This document shows positions 32,204 to 41,998 of a DNA stretch of 64,000 nt, piece after piece. The notes beneath the pieces were generated by a model that saw nothing but the letters and a program-made list of their open reading frames with translations, was not told the origin of the DNA and searched no databases. This DNA is from Streptomyces cinnabarinus (GTDB taxonomy: Bacteria; Actinomycetota; Actinomycetes; Streptomycetales; Streptomycetaceae). The position numbers were made by a program, and so were the translations under genes. The stretch covers positions 744,001 to 808,000 of the forward strand of contig NZ_CP114413.1 of the NCBI RefSeq assembly GCF_027270315.1, read 5' to 3'. Numbering within the stretch: position 1 is the first letter of the stretch; every line of letters begins with the position of its first letter.

Positions 32204-32499
32204 TTTCCCGAAATATGAATGGTCAGCTTCGCTATGTGCCTCTCTTGAGGCTCGTGTGCGCAGCTCGTGAGATGCTCCATGACCTCAACTCCTCTGCTAT
32301 GTGGGCTCCCCACGGACAGTTCGCTGCCAGGGGCGTGCACGCAGCTGCCTGCTGGAAAGACGACCTCATCGGCCCTCTGACAGTGACCTCCGCAAGGAGA
32401 TGTCACAAGACCATCTGGGCCGGAATAAAGCTGCCGACTCCCGGAATAAATCGCGCTTCCCTGTCTCAGGCCGGTCGTCTCAGGAACGGCTCAGGACAT
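32204..32499. other. Intergenic region upstream of the hydrolase
   Basis: About 300 bp, lower in GC than its surroundings, with no credible gene. It should carry the promoter of the hydrolase-monooxygenase pair and grades into a helicase-related pseudogene. Confidence 0.45.
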
Positions 32500-33427
32500 G
32501 TTCACCTCTGCCTCGCACCGGCCCTTGGTCAAGGTTCTCCAGGGCCTGCGGGCCCACAACGAACAAACCGTCGAGCTCCTCGCCATCCCCCAGGAACCGC
32601 AGAAGGACCAGGCACAGCCGTCCCAGTCCATCGGCACCCCTCCGAGAACGGCGAGGAGGAGCGCCGCCTGCTGCTCCGCTTCGCGGGCCCGCCCGACCCG
32701 AAGCTGATCGCGGACTGGGTGTCCTTCAATGTCATCGACACCGAGCGACAAGCTGGGCAGCACTGAAGCAGCTCACGGAACGAGAGGGCCACGCCCGGGA
32801 CCCGATCGGCCACGAGGAAGGCGCGTACCCGCTCGGGCAGTGGATCGCCGAACAGCGGCGGGCGTATGGGGCCGGCCAGATGACCGGCGCGCGTGCCCGC
32901 CGGCTGGAGAAGCTCGGCATGGTCTGGTCCGTCGCGGACGAACGCTTCCAGGAGGACCTCGAAGCCGCCCACACGTACTACGACGACCACTGGACACTGT
33001 GCGCTCCTCGTGGGGCGACCGCGTTGGACCGGCCGGTCGGGCAATGACTGTCCAACCAGCGCCGGGCCGGCGCACTGGAGGGACACCCCTGGTGGGAAGC
33101 GGCGCTGCGGGAGATCGCCCCGGACTGGTACCCGCCTTGCCGGCCGACTGGCAGCGGCACTACGCGGCGGTGCGGGAGATGCTCGAGAAGGAGAGCGGGG
33201 CCGCGCACGTGGAACCGGGCCTCACCGTCCACGGTATGGACATCGGCAAGTGCTCGCCAACCAGCGCCAGCACACCGTGTGGCAGGGGCTGATGGACGGG
33301 CAGCGCGAGTGCCTGGAGCAGCTCGGCATCGCACCTCTAGCGCCGGAGCCCGATGCCCCCGCCAAGGTCCCCAAGACGGCCTGAGCGCCTTCGATCGAGG
33401 CGTTGCCGCTCTGGCGGGGCTTCATTG
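32500..33427 (+). pseudogene. Helicase-associated-domain protein remnant
   Basis: Fragments in different frames match the repeated helicase-associated (HA) domains of large Streptomyces DEAD-type helicases: LLLRFAGPPDPKLIADWVSF, then EGAYPLGQWIAEQRRAYGAG, MTGARARRLEKLGMVWSVAD, EGHPWWEAALREIAPDWYP, and WQGLMDGQRECLEQLGIAPL. The helicase ATPase part is absent. At least three frameshifts occur. It ends against the histidine kinase stop codon. Confidence 0.75.
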
Positions 33428-34888
33428 ACCGGTCGCCCCGGTCAGCCAGTCCCGTGGCAGCAAGGACAGAGTGGTCTGCGCGTCCCGGACACCGGTGGCC
33501 GGCAGGCGCAGTTCGAATCGGATGCCGGGCCGCCCGTCGGGGCGGTCCAGTACCGCGATCCGGCCTCTGTGCAGGGCCACCTGCTGGGCGACCAGCGTCA
33601 GGCCAAGGCCGGAACCGGGGCTGGACGGGCCCCGGCGGAAGCGCTGGAAGACCTCCTCGCGGCGTTCGGTGATGATGCCGGGACCGTGGTCGTCCACGCT
33701 GAGCACCACGGTCTGATCACGCGGGTCGCGTGACAGGCGCAGGGTGACCTCGATGCGGGCGACTCCGTCCTCGGCGCGGCCGTGTGTCGACGCGTTGGTC
33801 AGCAGGTTGTCCACCGCCGAGCGCAGCCCCTGCTCCCAGCCGTGCACCCACAGCTCCGCGGCGGTGTGCACGGAGACCCTCGCGTCAGGGTGCGTGCGCC
33901 GCAGGTCAGCCACCGACGCGTCCACCAGCTCCGCGAGGTTCTGCGTCGCGAACGCTTCCGCCTCGACCAGATCGCCCTGCGCGAGTGCCCTCAACATCAC
34001 CAGCAAACCGAGCAGACGGGCCTGCTCACGCCCCAGGTCGTCCAAGACCTCCGCGCGGTCGGCAGAGTCCAGGTCGGGGTGGTCGGTCAGGATGTCGAGA
34101 TTGGTGCGCATACTCATCAGCGGAGTGCGCAGCTCATGGGATGCGGTAGCGGCAAACGCGCGGGCGGTGGCCAGCGCCTCCCCGGTGCGGGCCACCTGTT
34201 CGTCGTAGCGGTTCAGCACCGTCTGAAGGGTCTGCGCCAAGTCGTCGACCTCGGCGATACGCGTCGGGGTGTGGTCCAGTCGCGCCGCGCTGGTCCTCGG
34301 GTCCAGCCCGCTGGTACGGCGCTGGAGTCGCCGTAGCGGACGGACGGCTCGCGCCGTGATCGCCCAGGCGGCTGCTCCGGCCAGTGGCGCGGCCAGCAGA
34401 GCCCCGGTCAGCACTCGCTGCCGCACCAGAGTCAGCTCATCGTCGGCGGTGTCGGGCGAGAACAGCCACAGATTCGGTGTGCCGCCCTGTTTCGCGGTGC
34501 CGATGCGCAGCGACAGTACGAGCCAGTCCTTGTCGCCGGAGGTCACGGTGACGGGGTCGGGGGCGGCGGCAGGCAGAACGGGGGGCGGGTCGGGCTGCGG
34601 GCCGGCCGAGACCCTGCCCTGTGGGACGGTCAGCCATACGCCCACGTCGCGTGCGGAGTTGACCAGGCGTCGGTGCCGGGCCTCTTCCATGATCGGGTGG
34701 TCGGTGCCGACGACATCCAGGTACGCCTTGGCGTTCTTGGCCACCACCGTCGCGCGGGCGCGCAGCTGGGCGTCCCGGTGGGCCCGGAGGTCATTGCTGA
34801 CAAGGTGCAGCAGCAGCCAACCAGACGCCAGGACCAGCAGGGGCACGCTCGCGCCGACGGCGAGGGCGACACGGGTGGACAGTCTCAT
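33422..34888 (-). CDS. Sensor histidine kinase
   Basis: A 488-residue kinase. Two TM helices (about 8-30 and 158-178) flank an extracellular sensor of about 127 residues; HAMP follows (about 180-235). The phospho-acceptor is H251 in ASHELRTPL. The ATPase has DNLLTNAS (N box), DDHGPGI (G1) and GSGLGLTL (G2). ATG overlaps the regulator stop (ATGA), so the two are co-translated. The stimulus is unknown. Confidence 0.92.
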   Translation of the reverse strand: MRLSTRVALAVGASVPLLVLASGWLLLHLVSNDLRAHRDAQLRARATVVAKNAKAYLDVVGTDHPIMEEARHRRLVNSARDVGVWLTVPQGRVSAGPQPDPPPVLPAAAPDPVTVTSGDKDWLVLSLRIGTAKQGGTPNLWLFSPDTADDELTLVRQRVLTGALLAAPLAGAAAWAITARAVRPLRRLQRRTSGLDPRTSAARLDHTPTRIAEVDDLAQTLQTVLNRYDEQVARTGEALATARAFAATASHELRTPLMSMRTNLDILTDHPDLDSADRAEVLDDLGREQARLLGLLVMLRALAQGDLVEAEAFATQNLAELVDASVADLRRTHPDARVSVHTAAELWVHGWEQGLRSAVDNLLTNASTHGRAEDGVARIEVTLRLSRDPRDQTVVLSVDDHGPGIITERREEVFQRFRRGPSSPGSGLGLTLVAQQVALHRGRIAVLDRPDGRPGIRFELRLPATGVRDAQTTLSLLPRDWLTGATGQ

Positions 34889-35586
34889 GGCGCGCCCTCG
34901 ACGCCCGGCCGCAGTACGAAGCCGACACCGCGAACGGTGTGCAGGATCCGGGGCCGGCCGCCTGCCTCCAGCTTGCGTCGGAGATAGCTGACGAAGGTGT
35001 CCACGGCGTCGCTGCGTACCTCGAAGTCGTAGCCCCACACGCGATCGAGCAGCAGCTCGCGGGTGAGCACGACCCCGGCGTTGCGGGCCAGGACCTCGAG
35101 GACCGCGAACTCACGCCTCGTCAGCTTCAGCGGCCGACCGTCCAAAGACGCCTCGTGCGCGGCCGGTTCAAGGACCAGGCCCGCGACCCGGACCCGGTCC
35201 GTGGCGGCGGGCGGGCGCCGCCGTAGCAAGGCGTGCAGCCGCAGGACCAACTCCTGGAGGGCAAACGGCTTGACAAGGTAGTCGTCCCCGCCCGCCTGCA
35301 GTCCGGCGACTCTGTCGTCGACGTCGTCCAGTGCGGAGAGCATCAGCACGGGTACGTCGTCGCCTTCGCCGCGCAGGCTCCGGCATACGTCGATGCCGCT
35401 GAGGTCCGGCATGGAGATGTCGAGGACGATGATGTCGGGGCGTTCGGCACGCGCGCCGGCCAGAGCGGCGTGACCACCGTCGGCCAGGGCGACCGAGAAG
35501 CCGCTGAGCCGTAGTCCCCGTTCGAGCGACCGGCGTATGGCCGCGTCGTCGTCGACCACCAGCACCCGCCCAGCTCTGCCTGCCAT
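34885..35586 (-). CDS. OmpR-family response regulator
   Basis: A 233-residue regulator. Receiver domain 6-120 with acidic pocket DDD (12-14), phospho-acceptor D56 in IIVLDISMPD, and K in DYLVKPF. The winged helix (about 135-228) ends YLRRKLEAGG...VRGVGFVL. GAGGTG lies before the ATG. It is coupled to the kinase gene by a 4-bp overlap. Target genes are not obvious; the AraC gene lies 117 bp downstream of nothing shared. Confidence 0.92.
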   Translation of the reverse strand: MAGRAGRVLVVDDDAAIRRSLERGLRLSGFSVALADGGHAALAGARAERPDIIVLDISMPDLSGIDVCRSLRGEGDDVPVLMLSALDDVDDRVAGLQAGGDDYLVKPFALQELVLRLHALLRRRPPAATDRVRVAGLVLEPAAHEASLDGRPLKLTRREFAVLEVLARNAGVVLTRELLLDRVWGYDFEVRSDAVDTFVSYLRRKLEAGGRPRILHTVRGVGFVLRPGVEGAP

Positions 35587-35702
35587 GCACACCTCGGTTC
35601 CGCGGCCGTCCATAGGACACCGATCAAAGCATCGGAGCGGCCGGCGTCTCCACTGCGGGCCTCGCCGCGGTCAGACATTTGCAGTACGTCATCCTTGCTG
35701 CG

Positions 35703-36503
35703 TCATGTTCGCATCGCCCGATACTGCGACGGCGTACAGCCCATGACGCGGCGGAAGCTGCGGGAGAAGTGTTCCGGTCCGGAGAATCCGCAGCGCTGGC
35801 CGATGCGGGTGATCGTGTCGTTCCCGCTCTCCAGGTACTTGCGTGACATGTCGATCCGGAGCTCGGTGAGATATCGATACGGGGTGGATCCGGTAGCGGC
35901 TTTGAAACGGCGTACGAAATGAAATCGACTGAAAGAGACGAGGGAAGCCAGATCGTCAAGTGAGACCGGTCGCCCGAGATTTTCTCGCATGTAGGAGAGG
36001 ACCGTCTCCAGTTGGAGCGAACTCAGCGCACCGGCCGACCGCACGGCACCGTCCGTGTGCGCGGCCAGGAGGTGGGCGGCGATGAACTGCGTCGCCGCCT
36101 GCGCGTACAGTTCGTCCGCGCCTGCCTCGCTCGCGACCACCAACGCTCTTACGGTCAGCGCCAGGACCGGGTCGAATCGCACGGCCGGAAACATGTCTCG
36201 CAGCTGGGTGAGGCGGGACGGTAAGTCCTCCTCGTCGACGAACCGGTGCAGCGTCTCCTGCGGGACGGTGAGGGAGGCGACCGTCGCAGGAACGTCTCCT
36301 TTCGCTGCCACGAACAGGGTCCGGCTCGGCCCCGGAGGGATGATGTACACGTCGTCCGCCAGTCGGAACGCCTCTTCCTGGGAAGGCCGTTCACGCGTCC
36401 CGTAAAGTTCCACCAGTCCGCTCAGCTGAGCATACAGCGTGATTCCCGACGACGACGGAATATAGAGGGTGCGGACGCTTTTCCGTAGCGCCGCCCTTCG
36501 CAC
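35703..36503 (-). CDS. AraC-family transcriptional regulator
   Basis: About 266 residues. The C-terminal 100 hold two helix-turn-helix units: VSLDDLASLVSFSRFHFVRRF and TRIGQRCGFSGPEHFSRSFRR. The N-terminal half is cupin-like (IPPGPSRTLFV; TVPQETLHRFVD). The start is uncertain; the GTG at 36503 gives a typical length. It diverges from a secreted sulfatase, which it may control in response to a sulfated or sugar ligand. Confidence 0.83.
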   Translation of the reverse strand: MRRAALRKSVRTLYIPSSSGITLYAQLSGLVELYGTRERPSQEEAFRLADDVYIIPPGPSRTLFVAAKGDVPATVASLTVPQETLHRFVDEEDLPSRLTQLRDMFPAVRFDPVLALTVRALVVASEAGADELYAQAATQFIAAHLLAAHTDGAVRSAGALSSLQLETVLSYMRENLGRPVSLDDLASLVSFSRFHFVRRFKAATGSTPYRYLTELRIDMSRKYLESGNDTITRIGQRCGFSGPEHFSRSFRRVMGCTPSQYRAMRT

Positions 36504-36731
36504 CTGCAGGGCGTGCCACGTTCCACCGCCCGCCCCGCTGATCGCCTCCAACCTCCAGTGCCCCCTCTCCCGATTGTCCTGGCACTGCGCAGGCACTAGG
36601 TAAAGAATGCGGGCAGTTCTAGGTGATCGTAAAGCGATCGATGCCGGATTAATTCTCCTTGAGGCCGGAATAATTCGAACTAGACTAATTTGTATTGACC
36701 GGCTCCGATTCACGATGACACGCTGCCGGAC

Positions 36732-38237
36732 ATGATTCGCACTCGTCAACTTCTCCCATTGATAGCCGGCGTGGTGCCGTTGGCACTCGCGGTCCAGAGC
36801 GGGGTGAGCGGGGCGGCATCCCGAGCCTCCCCCGCCGGCGCTGGACAGGCCACTGTCGCGGCGGAACGGCCGAATATCGTCTTCGTCCTCACCGACGACA
36901 TGTCCTCGAACCTCCTCCAGTACATGCCGGAGGTCCGCAAGCTCCAGTCCCAGGGCACGACGTTCGGCGACTACGTGGTCAGCAACTCGCTCTGCTGCCC
37001 GTCCCGTTCGTCCATCTTCACCGGCCGGTACCCCCACAACACCGGAGTCCTCAGCAACGAAGGACCGAACGGCGGCTTCAACGCCTTCCACGACGGGGGA
37101 CAGGAACGGGACACCTTCGCCACGGCCCTGAAGGCCAAGGGCTACCGGACCGCGATGATGGGCAAGTACCTCAACGGCTACAGCCCCGGGGACACCGTTG
37201 ACGGTCAACGGCCGTACGTGCCACCGGGCTGGAGCCAGTGGGATGTCGTCGGCGGCGGCTACAAGGGCTACAAATACGACCTCGCCCACAACCACAGTGT
37301 CCAGTCGCACGGCGACAGGCCCAAGGACTACCTGACCGACGTGCTCAGCAAGAAGAGCAACGCCTTCGTCAAGAAGTCCGCGGCAGCGAGCAAGCCTTTC
37401 CTTCTGGAGGTCGCACTCTTCACGCCGCACGGTCCGTCCACGCCCGCGCCTCGGGACGAGGACGCCTTCCCCGGACTGACAGCGCCGCGCAGCCCCGCGT
37501 TCGACACCCTGCCGACCGACGCGCCGCGATGGCTGGCCCGCCAGGACCGGCTGAGCCCACACGAGAAGAACAAGATCGATGAGAAGTTCCGCAAGCGGGC
37601 GCAGTCGCTCCAGTCGATCGACCGGATGATCGGCAAACTCCGCGCCACTGTGGCCCGGGCCGGCGAAGCCGACAAAACCTACTTCGTCTTCAGCTCCGAC
37701 AACGGCTTCCACCTCGGCGAGTACAGGCTCAAGGCGGGTAAGCAGACCGCGTTCGACACCGACGTCCGCGTACCGCTGGTGATCGCCGGCCCCGGGGTCG
37801 CGGCTGGGCGGACGAGTGACGCCCAGGTATCGAACATCGACCTCGCACCCACCTTCCAGCGCATCGGTGGCGCCCCGGTGTCGCCCCGGGTGGACGGGCA
37901 CAGCCTGCTTCCGCTGCTGGACGGCGGATGGGACGCCAACTCGCGCCAGGCCAACCTCATCGAGCACCGCCACGCCAAGAGGTCGCCGGGAGACCCCGAC
38001 AACAACGGCGGGGAGAGCATCAGCCCGCCCGACTATCACGCCCTGCGCACCAACGCGTACACCTACGTCGAGTACGGCAACGGAGCGATGGAGTACTACG
38101 ACCTCCGAACCGACCCCTATCAATTGCGCAACGTCGTGAGTCAGTTGAGCGGCGCCCGGCGTGCGGAACTCCACGATGCGCTGACCCGCCTGAAGCAGTG
38201 CGACGGCGACGGCTGCTGGAGTGCCGGACACCCGTAA
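36732..38237 (+). CDS. Secreted sulfatase (alkaline phosphatase superfamily)
   Basis: A 501-residue exported protein with signal peptide (1-30). Metal site NIVFVLTDDM (about 48-57); the formylglycine motif is C89-P-S-R in LCCPSRSSIFTGRYP; GYRTAMMGKYLNGY and the SSDNGFHLGEY metal block (about 316-326) are typical of N-acetylglucosamine-6/choline-type sulfatases. It would need a formylglycine-generating enzyme encoded elsewhere. The 228-bp AT-rich region to the AraC gene holds its promoter. It converges on a ROK-family gene. Confidence 0.9.
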   Translation: MIRTRQLLPLIAGVVPLALAVQSGVSGAASRASPAGAGQATVAAERPNIVFVLTDDMSSNLLQYMPEVRKLQSQGTTFGDYVVSNSLCCPSRSSIFTGRYPHNTGVLSNEGPNGGFNAFHDGGQERDTFATALKAKGYRTAMMGKYLNGYSPGDTVDGQRPYVPPGWSQWDVVGGGYKGYKYDLAHNHSVQSHGDRPKDYLTDVLSKKSNAFVKKSAAASKPFLLEVALFTPHGPSTPAPRDEDAFPGLTAPRSPAFDTLPTDAPRWLARQDRLSPHEKNKIDEKFRKRAQSLQSIDRMIGKLRATVARAGEADKTYFVFSSDNGFHLGEYRLKAGKQTAFDTDVRVPLVIAGPGVAAGRTSDAQVSNIDLAPTFQRIGGAPVSPRVDGHSLLPLLDGGWDANSRQANLIEHRHAKRSPGDPDNNGGESISPPDYHALRTNAYTYVEYGNGAMEYYDLRTDPYQLRNVVSQLSGARRAELHDALTRLKQCDGDGCWSAGHP

Positions 38238-38357
38238 GCCTTCCGATCCACGCCGGCGAAATTGGGCTCCGATGCCCAGGCCGTCCCCCTCGGCCCGGGC
38301 CTCGGTCCGTTCCGGCGCGAAGCGCAGTGGTTCACCGAGCGCCTGGTCGGCTCGTGC

Positions 38358-39515
38358 CTAGGCCACGACGCCCGCCTCGACCAAGCGACGGAGCGATGTC
38401 GGCGAGGTCCGCTGTCGGTGCAGGGCGACGGCGCCGAGCGCGGCTGCGAAGGAGCCCAGTCCGGACGAACGCACCTCAGGCTGCGGACCCGGACCTCGTA
38501 CGGCATGGGAGGCCAGCTCGTGTGCGATCGACTCCATGACCGCCGGACAGGCAGCGACCAGTTCGCCGCCCACGACGATCACATCGGGTCCGACGGCATG
38601 GCACAGATCGGCCAGCACCCGGCCGACCTGGGCGCCGGCTCGCGCTACGACCGAATGTGCCGTGCGGTCGCCCGAGCCCAACGCGGCCTCCAGCTCTGGT
38701 AGATCCATGGCAGGGCCGCCCACGCTGCGGCAGGCGTTCAGCACGGCTCCGACCGAGGCCACCGTCTCCAGGCACCCCGTCTTGCCGCACTCGCAGGGCG
38801 CACCGTCCGCATCCACGGTGATGTGGCCGAACTGCCCGGCGGTCCCGTGAGCACCGCGGTGCAGCCGGCCAGCCACCACGAGACCGCCGCCGACGTCGTG
38901 CGACAGCCGCAGGTACAGCACGTCCTGCGCCCCCGTGGCCGCACCCCAGACGGTCTCCGCCAGCGCTGCGAGCCGTGCGGCGTGGTCGACCGGAGCCCGG
39001 GTTCCGAAGCGTTCGCGAACCAGCTCTGCCACGCCGCCGTGCCGGACGGTCAGGAGGGAGCTGCGTTCCGGCGGTCCGGCCATCCCCACGCCGATGCCGT
39101 TGACGCCATCCGATCGCAGCGTCCCGCCGGTCAGGGCGTCCGCCAGCCGCCATGCGAGATCGACCCGGACCGGCCACGCCACGTCGACGCCATGCGGCTC
39201 GTGCGCCGTACCGACGATCTCGTGCGACGCGTCCATCGCGGCCACCCGCACCGCATCACGCGCGAATTCGATGCCCAGCACATGGCCGGCCTCGGGATTC
39301 AGGGCCAGGACCTCCGCCGGGCGACCCCGCTTGCGCAGGATCGCCTGTGGTACCGAGGCGAGGACGGCGCCCTCGTCCAGGAGCGTGGCGACGACGTCAT
39401 AGAGCGTGGTCCGGGACAGACCGCTCAGGGCCCCCAACCGGCCCCGAGTCAGCGGACCGTGCTTGCGTAACAGGTGCAGGACCCGAGGTCCGTGTCGTGT
39501 CGTCATGTTCGGCAT
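38358..39515 (-). CDS. ROK-family transcriptional regulator (NagC/XylR type)
   Basis: A 385-residue repressor. Winged helix at about 8-65 (VLHLLRKHGPLTRGRLGALSGLSRTTLYDVV) and a sugar-kinase-like ROK domain with the zinc motif CECGKTGCLE (about 245-254). ROK repressors bind sugars or sugar phosphates. Nearby decayed glucanases (GH64, GH128) and a sulfatase suggest a polysaccharide-linked region. Two ATGs (39515, 39506) are possible. Confidence 0.88.
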   Translation of the reverse strand: MPNMTTRHGPRVLHLLRKHGPLTRGRLGALSGLSRTTLYDVVATLLDEGAVLASVPQAILRKRGRPAEVLALNPEAGHVLGIEFARDAVRVAAMDASHEIVGTAHEPHGVDVAWPVRVDLAWRLADALTGGTLRSDGVNGIGVGMAGPPERSSLLTVRHGGVAELVRERFGTRAPVDHAARLAALAETVWGAATGAQDVLYLRLSHDVGGGLVVAGRLHRGAHGTAGQFGHITVDADGAPCECGKTGCLETVASVGAVLNACRSVGGPAMDLPELEAALGSGDRTAHSVVARAGAQVGRVLADLCHAVGPDVIVVGGELVAACPAVMESIAHELASHAVRGPGPQPEVRSSGLGSFAAALGAVALHRQRTSPTSLRRLVEAGVVA

Positions 39516-39899
39516 GGCGGAAGACGCATTCCCCTCTTCGATCACGACTGCGCCGGAACGGCGAGTCCTTCGCGCACGTGGCGTCAGGAAGGTAGAGAGC
39601 GTTCTTGTGGGAACTCTGTGAGCCGCCGGAAGACCTTCGACGGCCGTCTCGGCCCGAAGTGACGCGGGCCTCACCGATATTCGGCATGTCATTTCTGTCA
39701 CTTCTTGGCGGAAAAATTCACGCTGCGTAGCGTCTACTCCCGTCGGCAGCAACCGGCTTGAGAGCCCTCCTGCGCCATACCCAGGACGTCACCGACGTGC
39801 CGTAACGGCCCCGTTTCCTGCCGAGTCCGGTCAGGCGCCGTAGGTGCGCCTTCCTCACCCGCTTTCCGTCCCGCACGGCGCGAGGAGAGAGGAACCCTG

Positions 39900-40463
39900 A
39901 TGACCACCTCGCCCAACCCCTATGTGCTCACCCGCCGGAGAACGCTCACCGCGATGGCCGGCGCCGCCATGGCCGGATCAGCGATCGTCTTCACCACCCC
40001 ACGCACCCTCGCCGCGGACGACGAGCCGGCCGCCGCGGCGGCTCGCAGGCTGCCGCTGACCGTCGTCAACCACAGCGGTGAGTTCGCCAACCGCTCCGTC
40101 CATCTGTACATCGTGGGCACCAAGGGAGACCGGCAGGTCAGGGTGACACGGCGCGGCACCGTGGAGCGCGTCAAGCTCTCCGACAACCGCGACAACGGCT
40201 TCACGGACTACGCCATCCCGCTGGCCGCCCGGGGCAACACCGAGCTCCGGCTGCCGTACATGTCCGGCCGCACCTATGTGGCGCTGGGCCACAAGCTGAA
40301 GTTCAAGGCCGTCCGGGGCGCGGACGGCAACGTCGCCCTGCAGCATCCCGCGGGCTGGGTCGAGTCCGACGAACATGGACGCCCGGCTCTCGGCCAGACG
40401 CTCCGCCAGCCGTACACGGCGCGGCAGAACAAGATCGGACATCACGTCGGTCCTTCCACATGA
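39900..40463 (+). pseudogene. GH64 beta-1,3-glucanase, truncated to its N-terminal part
   Basis: A 187-residue frame. A Tat-like signal (TRRRTLTAMAGAAMAGSA) leads to LPLTVVNHSGEFANRSVHLY, PYMSGRTYVALGHKLKFK and ALQHPAGWVESDE, which match the first 130 or so residues of thaumatin-like GH64 laminaripentaose-producing glucanases. After that similarity stops and a short unrelated tail runs to the stop; the catalytic Glu/Asp region is gone. Complete family members are about 400 residues. Confidence 0.78.
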
Positions 40464-40530
40464 CTTCAGAAGGGGGTGTTGACAACGCGCCCGCACCGTA
40501 GGGACCGACCTTGTGGAAATCCTGTGACGA

Positions 40531-41349
40531 TCAGGAAGAGTCGCCGCTCGAGCCGTGGCAGACCCGCCCTCCGTGCCGTGCCCGGACGGCGAACCCATCG
40601 GGATAAACGATGGCGTGGCCGGTCTCGCCACGCAGCCGGCTCCGTTCGTCGTGGTGCAGCACCGTGGGACGCTCGGTGAGGACGGCAACGCTCTCGAAAG
40701 GCCACCACCGCCCGGCGGAACGCGCGACGCGCATGAGCCCGGCCAGCCGCTCCGCCTCGGCGAGGGAGCACGGGCCTCGGAAGTAGTCGTAGAAGCCAAG
40801 CTGTTCGGCGTCATGCTGGCCGGGCACGGACTTGAGGCCCGAGCCCCGGCGCACTCGCGGAGGATCATGTCCCGGACCCGATCCTCGGCCTGGGCCCAGG
40901 CGTCGTCCGTCACCCGGTCCCGCAGCGAGGGCTCGACACGGTCCCGTACGCCGACCCAGACCCGGTCGCGGAGCCGTTCCCCGACCTCGGTCCGGAGCAG
41001 ATTGCGTACCGACGTGACCTGCTTGAGGTCCGAACCCCTCATGCCTTCCCAGATCCGGGCCCACACGTGGTCGTCCACCCGGGCCCGGACCGGCGCACCG
41101 ACTTCGGCAAAGACCTCACTACAAACCCGGGCGCGGACCTGATCACCCGCCTGATGTCCGGCGCGGCCCCCGACTTGATCCCGGACCTGCGTCTCGACCC
41201 CGTCCCAGAGATCGGCCCCCACCTGATCCCTGACCTCGGCCTTCGCTTCCGCCACAGCCCAAGAGCCGACGGCTCCCGCCGGCCAGCCACTCGTCCGCGA
41301 CCTCGGACATCGCACGAATCTGGAGTTCGGTGAGCTTTTCGATCTTCAC
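40531..41349 (-). pseudogene. DUF6745-type protein, frameshifted
   Basis: GTG at 41349 begins KIEKLTELQIRAMSEVADEW; a frame change gives AKAEVRDQVGADLWDGVETQVRDQV and further QV-rich repeats; a second change gives LGFYDYF, then WWPFESVAVLTERPTVLHHDE and GHAIVYPDGFAVRARHG at the end. This order (QV repeats, then WPFE, then YPDG-HG) is the DUF6745 architecture. Two frameshifts break it. It lies 25 bp after a DUF6924 gene. Confidence 0.7.
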
Positions 41350-41374
41350 GGTTCGGTGTTCTCCGCTCGCACCA

Positions 41375-41830
41375 TCAGGTTCGGAGGATGTGCTCCGGGT
41401 CCTGGGCCGCCGCATGGGCGTACTCCCAGAAATCGAGGTGTCCGATGGCCAGGTTCACGTGCATCTCATTGACCAGCGCGGGCAGCAGGCGGAACACACA
41501 GCCCAGTTCCTCGTCATCGTCCTCGTCCAGTTCCTCATCCCTGGTCGAGACCGCGAGCAGGGCGTACTCGCCCCTCATCGAAGCGGCATCGGCGAGGAAC
41601 ACGACCTCCAGACGCGGATCGCCCAGCAGAGTGGACAGCACCACCACTTCCGGGCTCGCTCCCTCGAAGGCCCGGTCGTCCACCACGTGAGTGTCCCTCT
41701 CGTACTCGGCGCAGCCCTCGGCGAGCTGCTCGACGACCACTCGCCACGCTCCATCGTCCGAGAAATCCGTGCGCACAACGAGGGCCTCGGTTTCGAAGTC
41801 ATGACCCGTCCGGTCGATCAGAGGTCGCAT
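41375..41830 (-). CDS. DUF6924-type protein of unknown function
   Basis: A 151-residue acidic protein. LVVRTDFSDDGAWRVVVEQL (about 17-36), VVFLADAASM and VNEMHVNLAIGHLDFWEYAH (about 118-137) match the DUF6924 family found in streptomycetes. No catalytic motif. TAGGGT lies six bases before the ATG, so it is probably leaderless. It is upstream of the broken DUF6745 gene. Confidence 0.75.
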   Translation of the reverse strand: MRPLIDRTGHDFETEALVVRTDFSDDGAWRVVVEQLAEGCAEYERDTHVVDDRAFEGASPEVVVLSTLLGDPRLEVVFLADAASMRGEYALLAVSTRDEELDEDDDEELGCVFRLLPALVNEMHVNLAIGHLDFWEYAHAAAQDPEHILRT

Positions 41831-41836
41831 GCGCTG

Positions 41837-41842
41837 ACCCTA
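41837..41842 (-). promoter_or_regulatory. -10 box TAGGGT of a leaderless promoter
   Basis: On the minus strand TAGGGT is followed by CAGCGC and the ATG of the DUF6924 gene. Confidence 0.5.
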
Positions 41843-41998
41843 GCCTTCGGACCAGCCGCCACTCGGCACACACGGACGGATCTCCTAGGGCACCGCAATA
41901 ACTGCCGTTCACCGAGCAATTTCTGACCGAAGTCATCAGTCGCTGCTGTATACGTTCACCGACAAGTCGCCATGAAAGATGGAGAGTTAGGAAATCAC

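Noticed and set aside
35703..38231. An 842-residue minus-strand frame through the sulfatase
   Set aside because: The part above about 36503 is antisense to the sulfatase gene, which has signal peptide and CPSR motif; only the AraC part is real.
40860..41260. QV-rich tandem repeats as a DNA repeat or CRISPR-like array
   Set aside because: Repeat units are irregular and protein-level (VRDQV); they belong to the broken DUF6745 gene.
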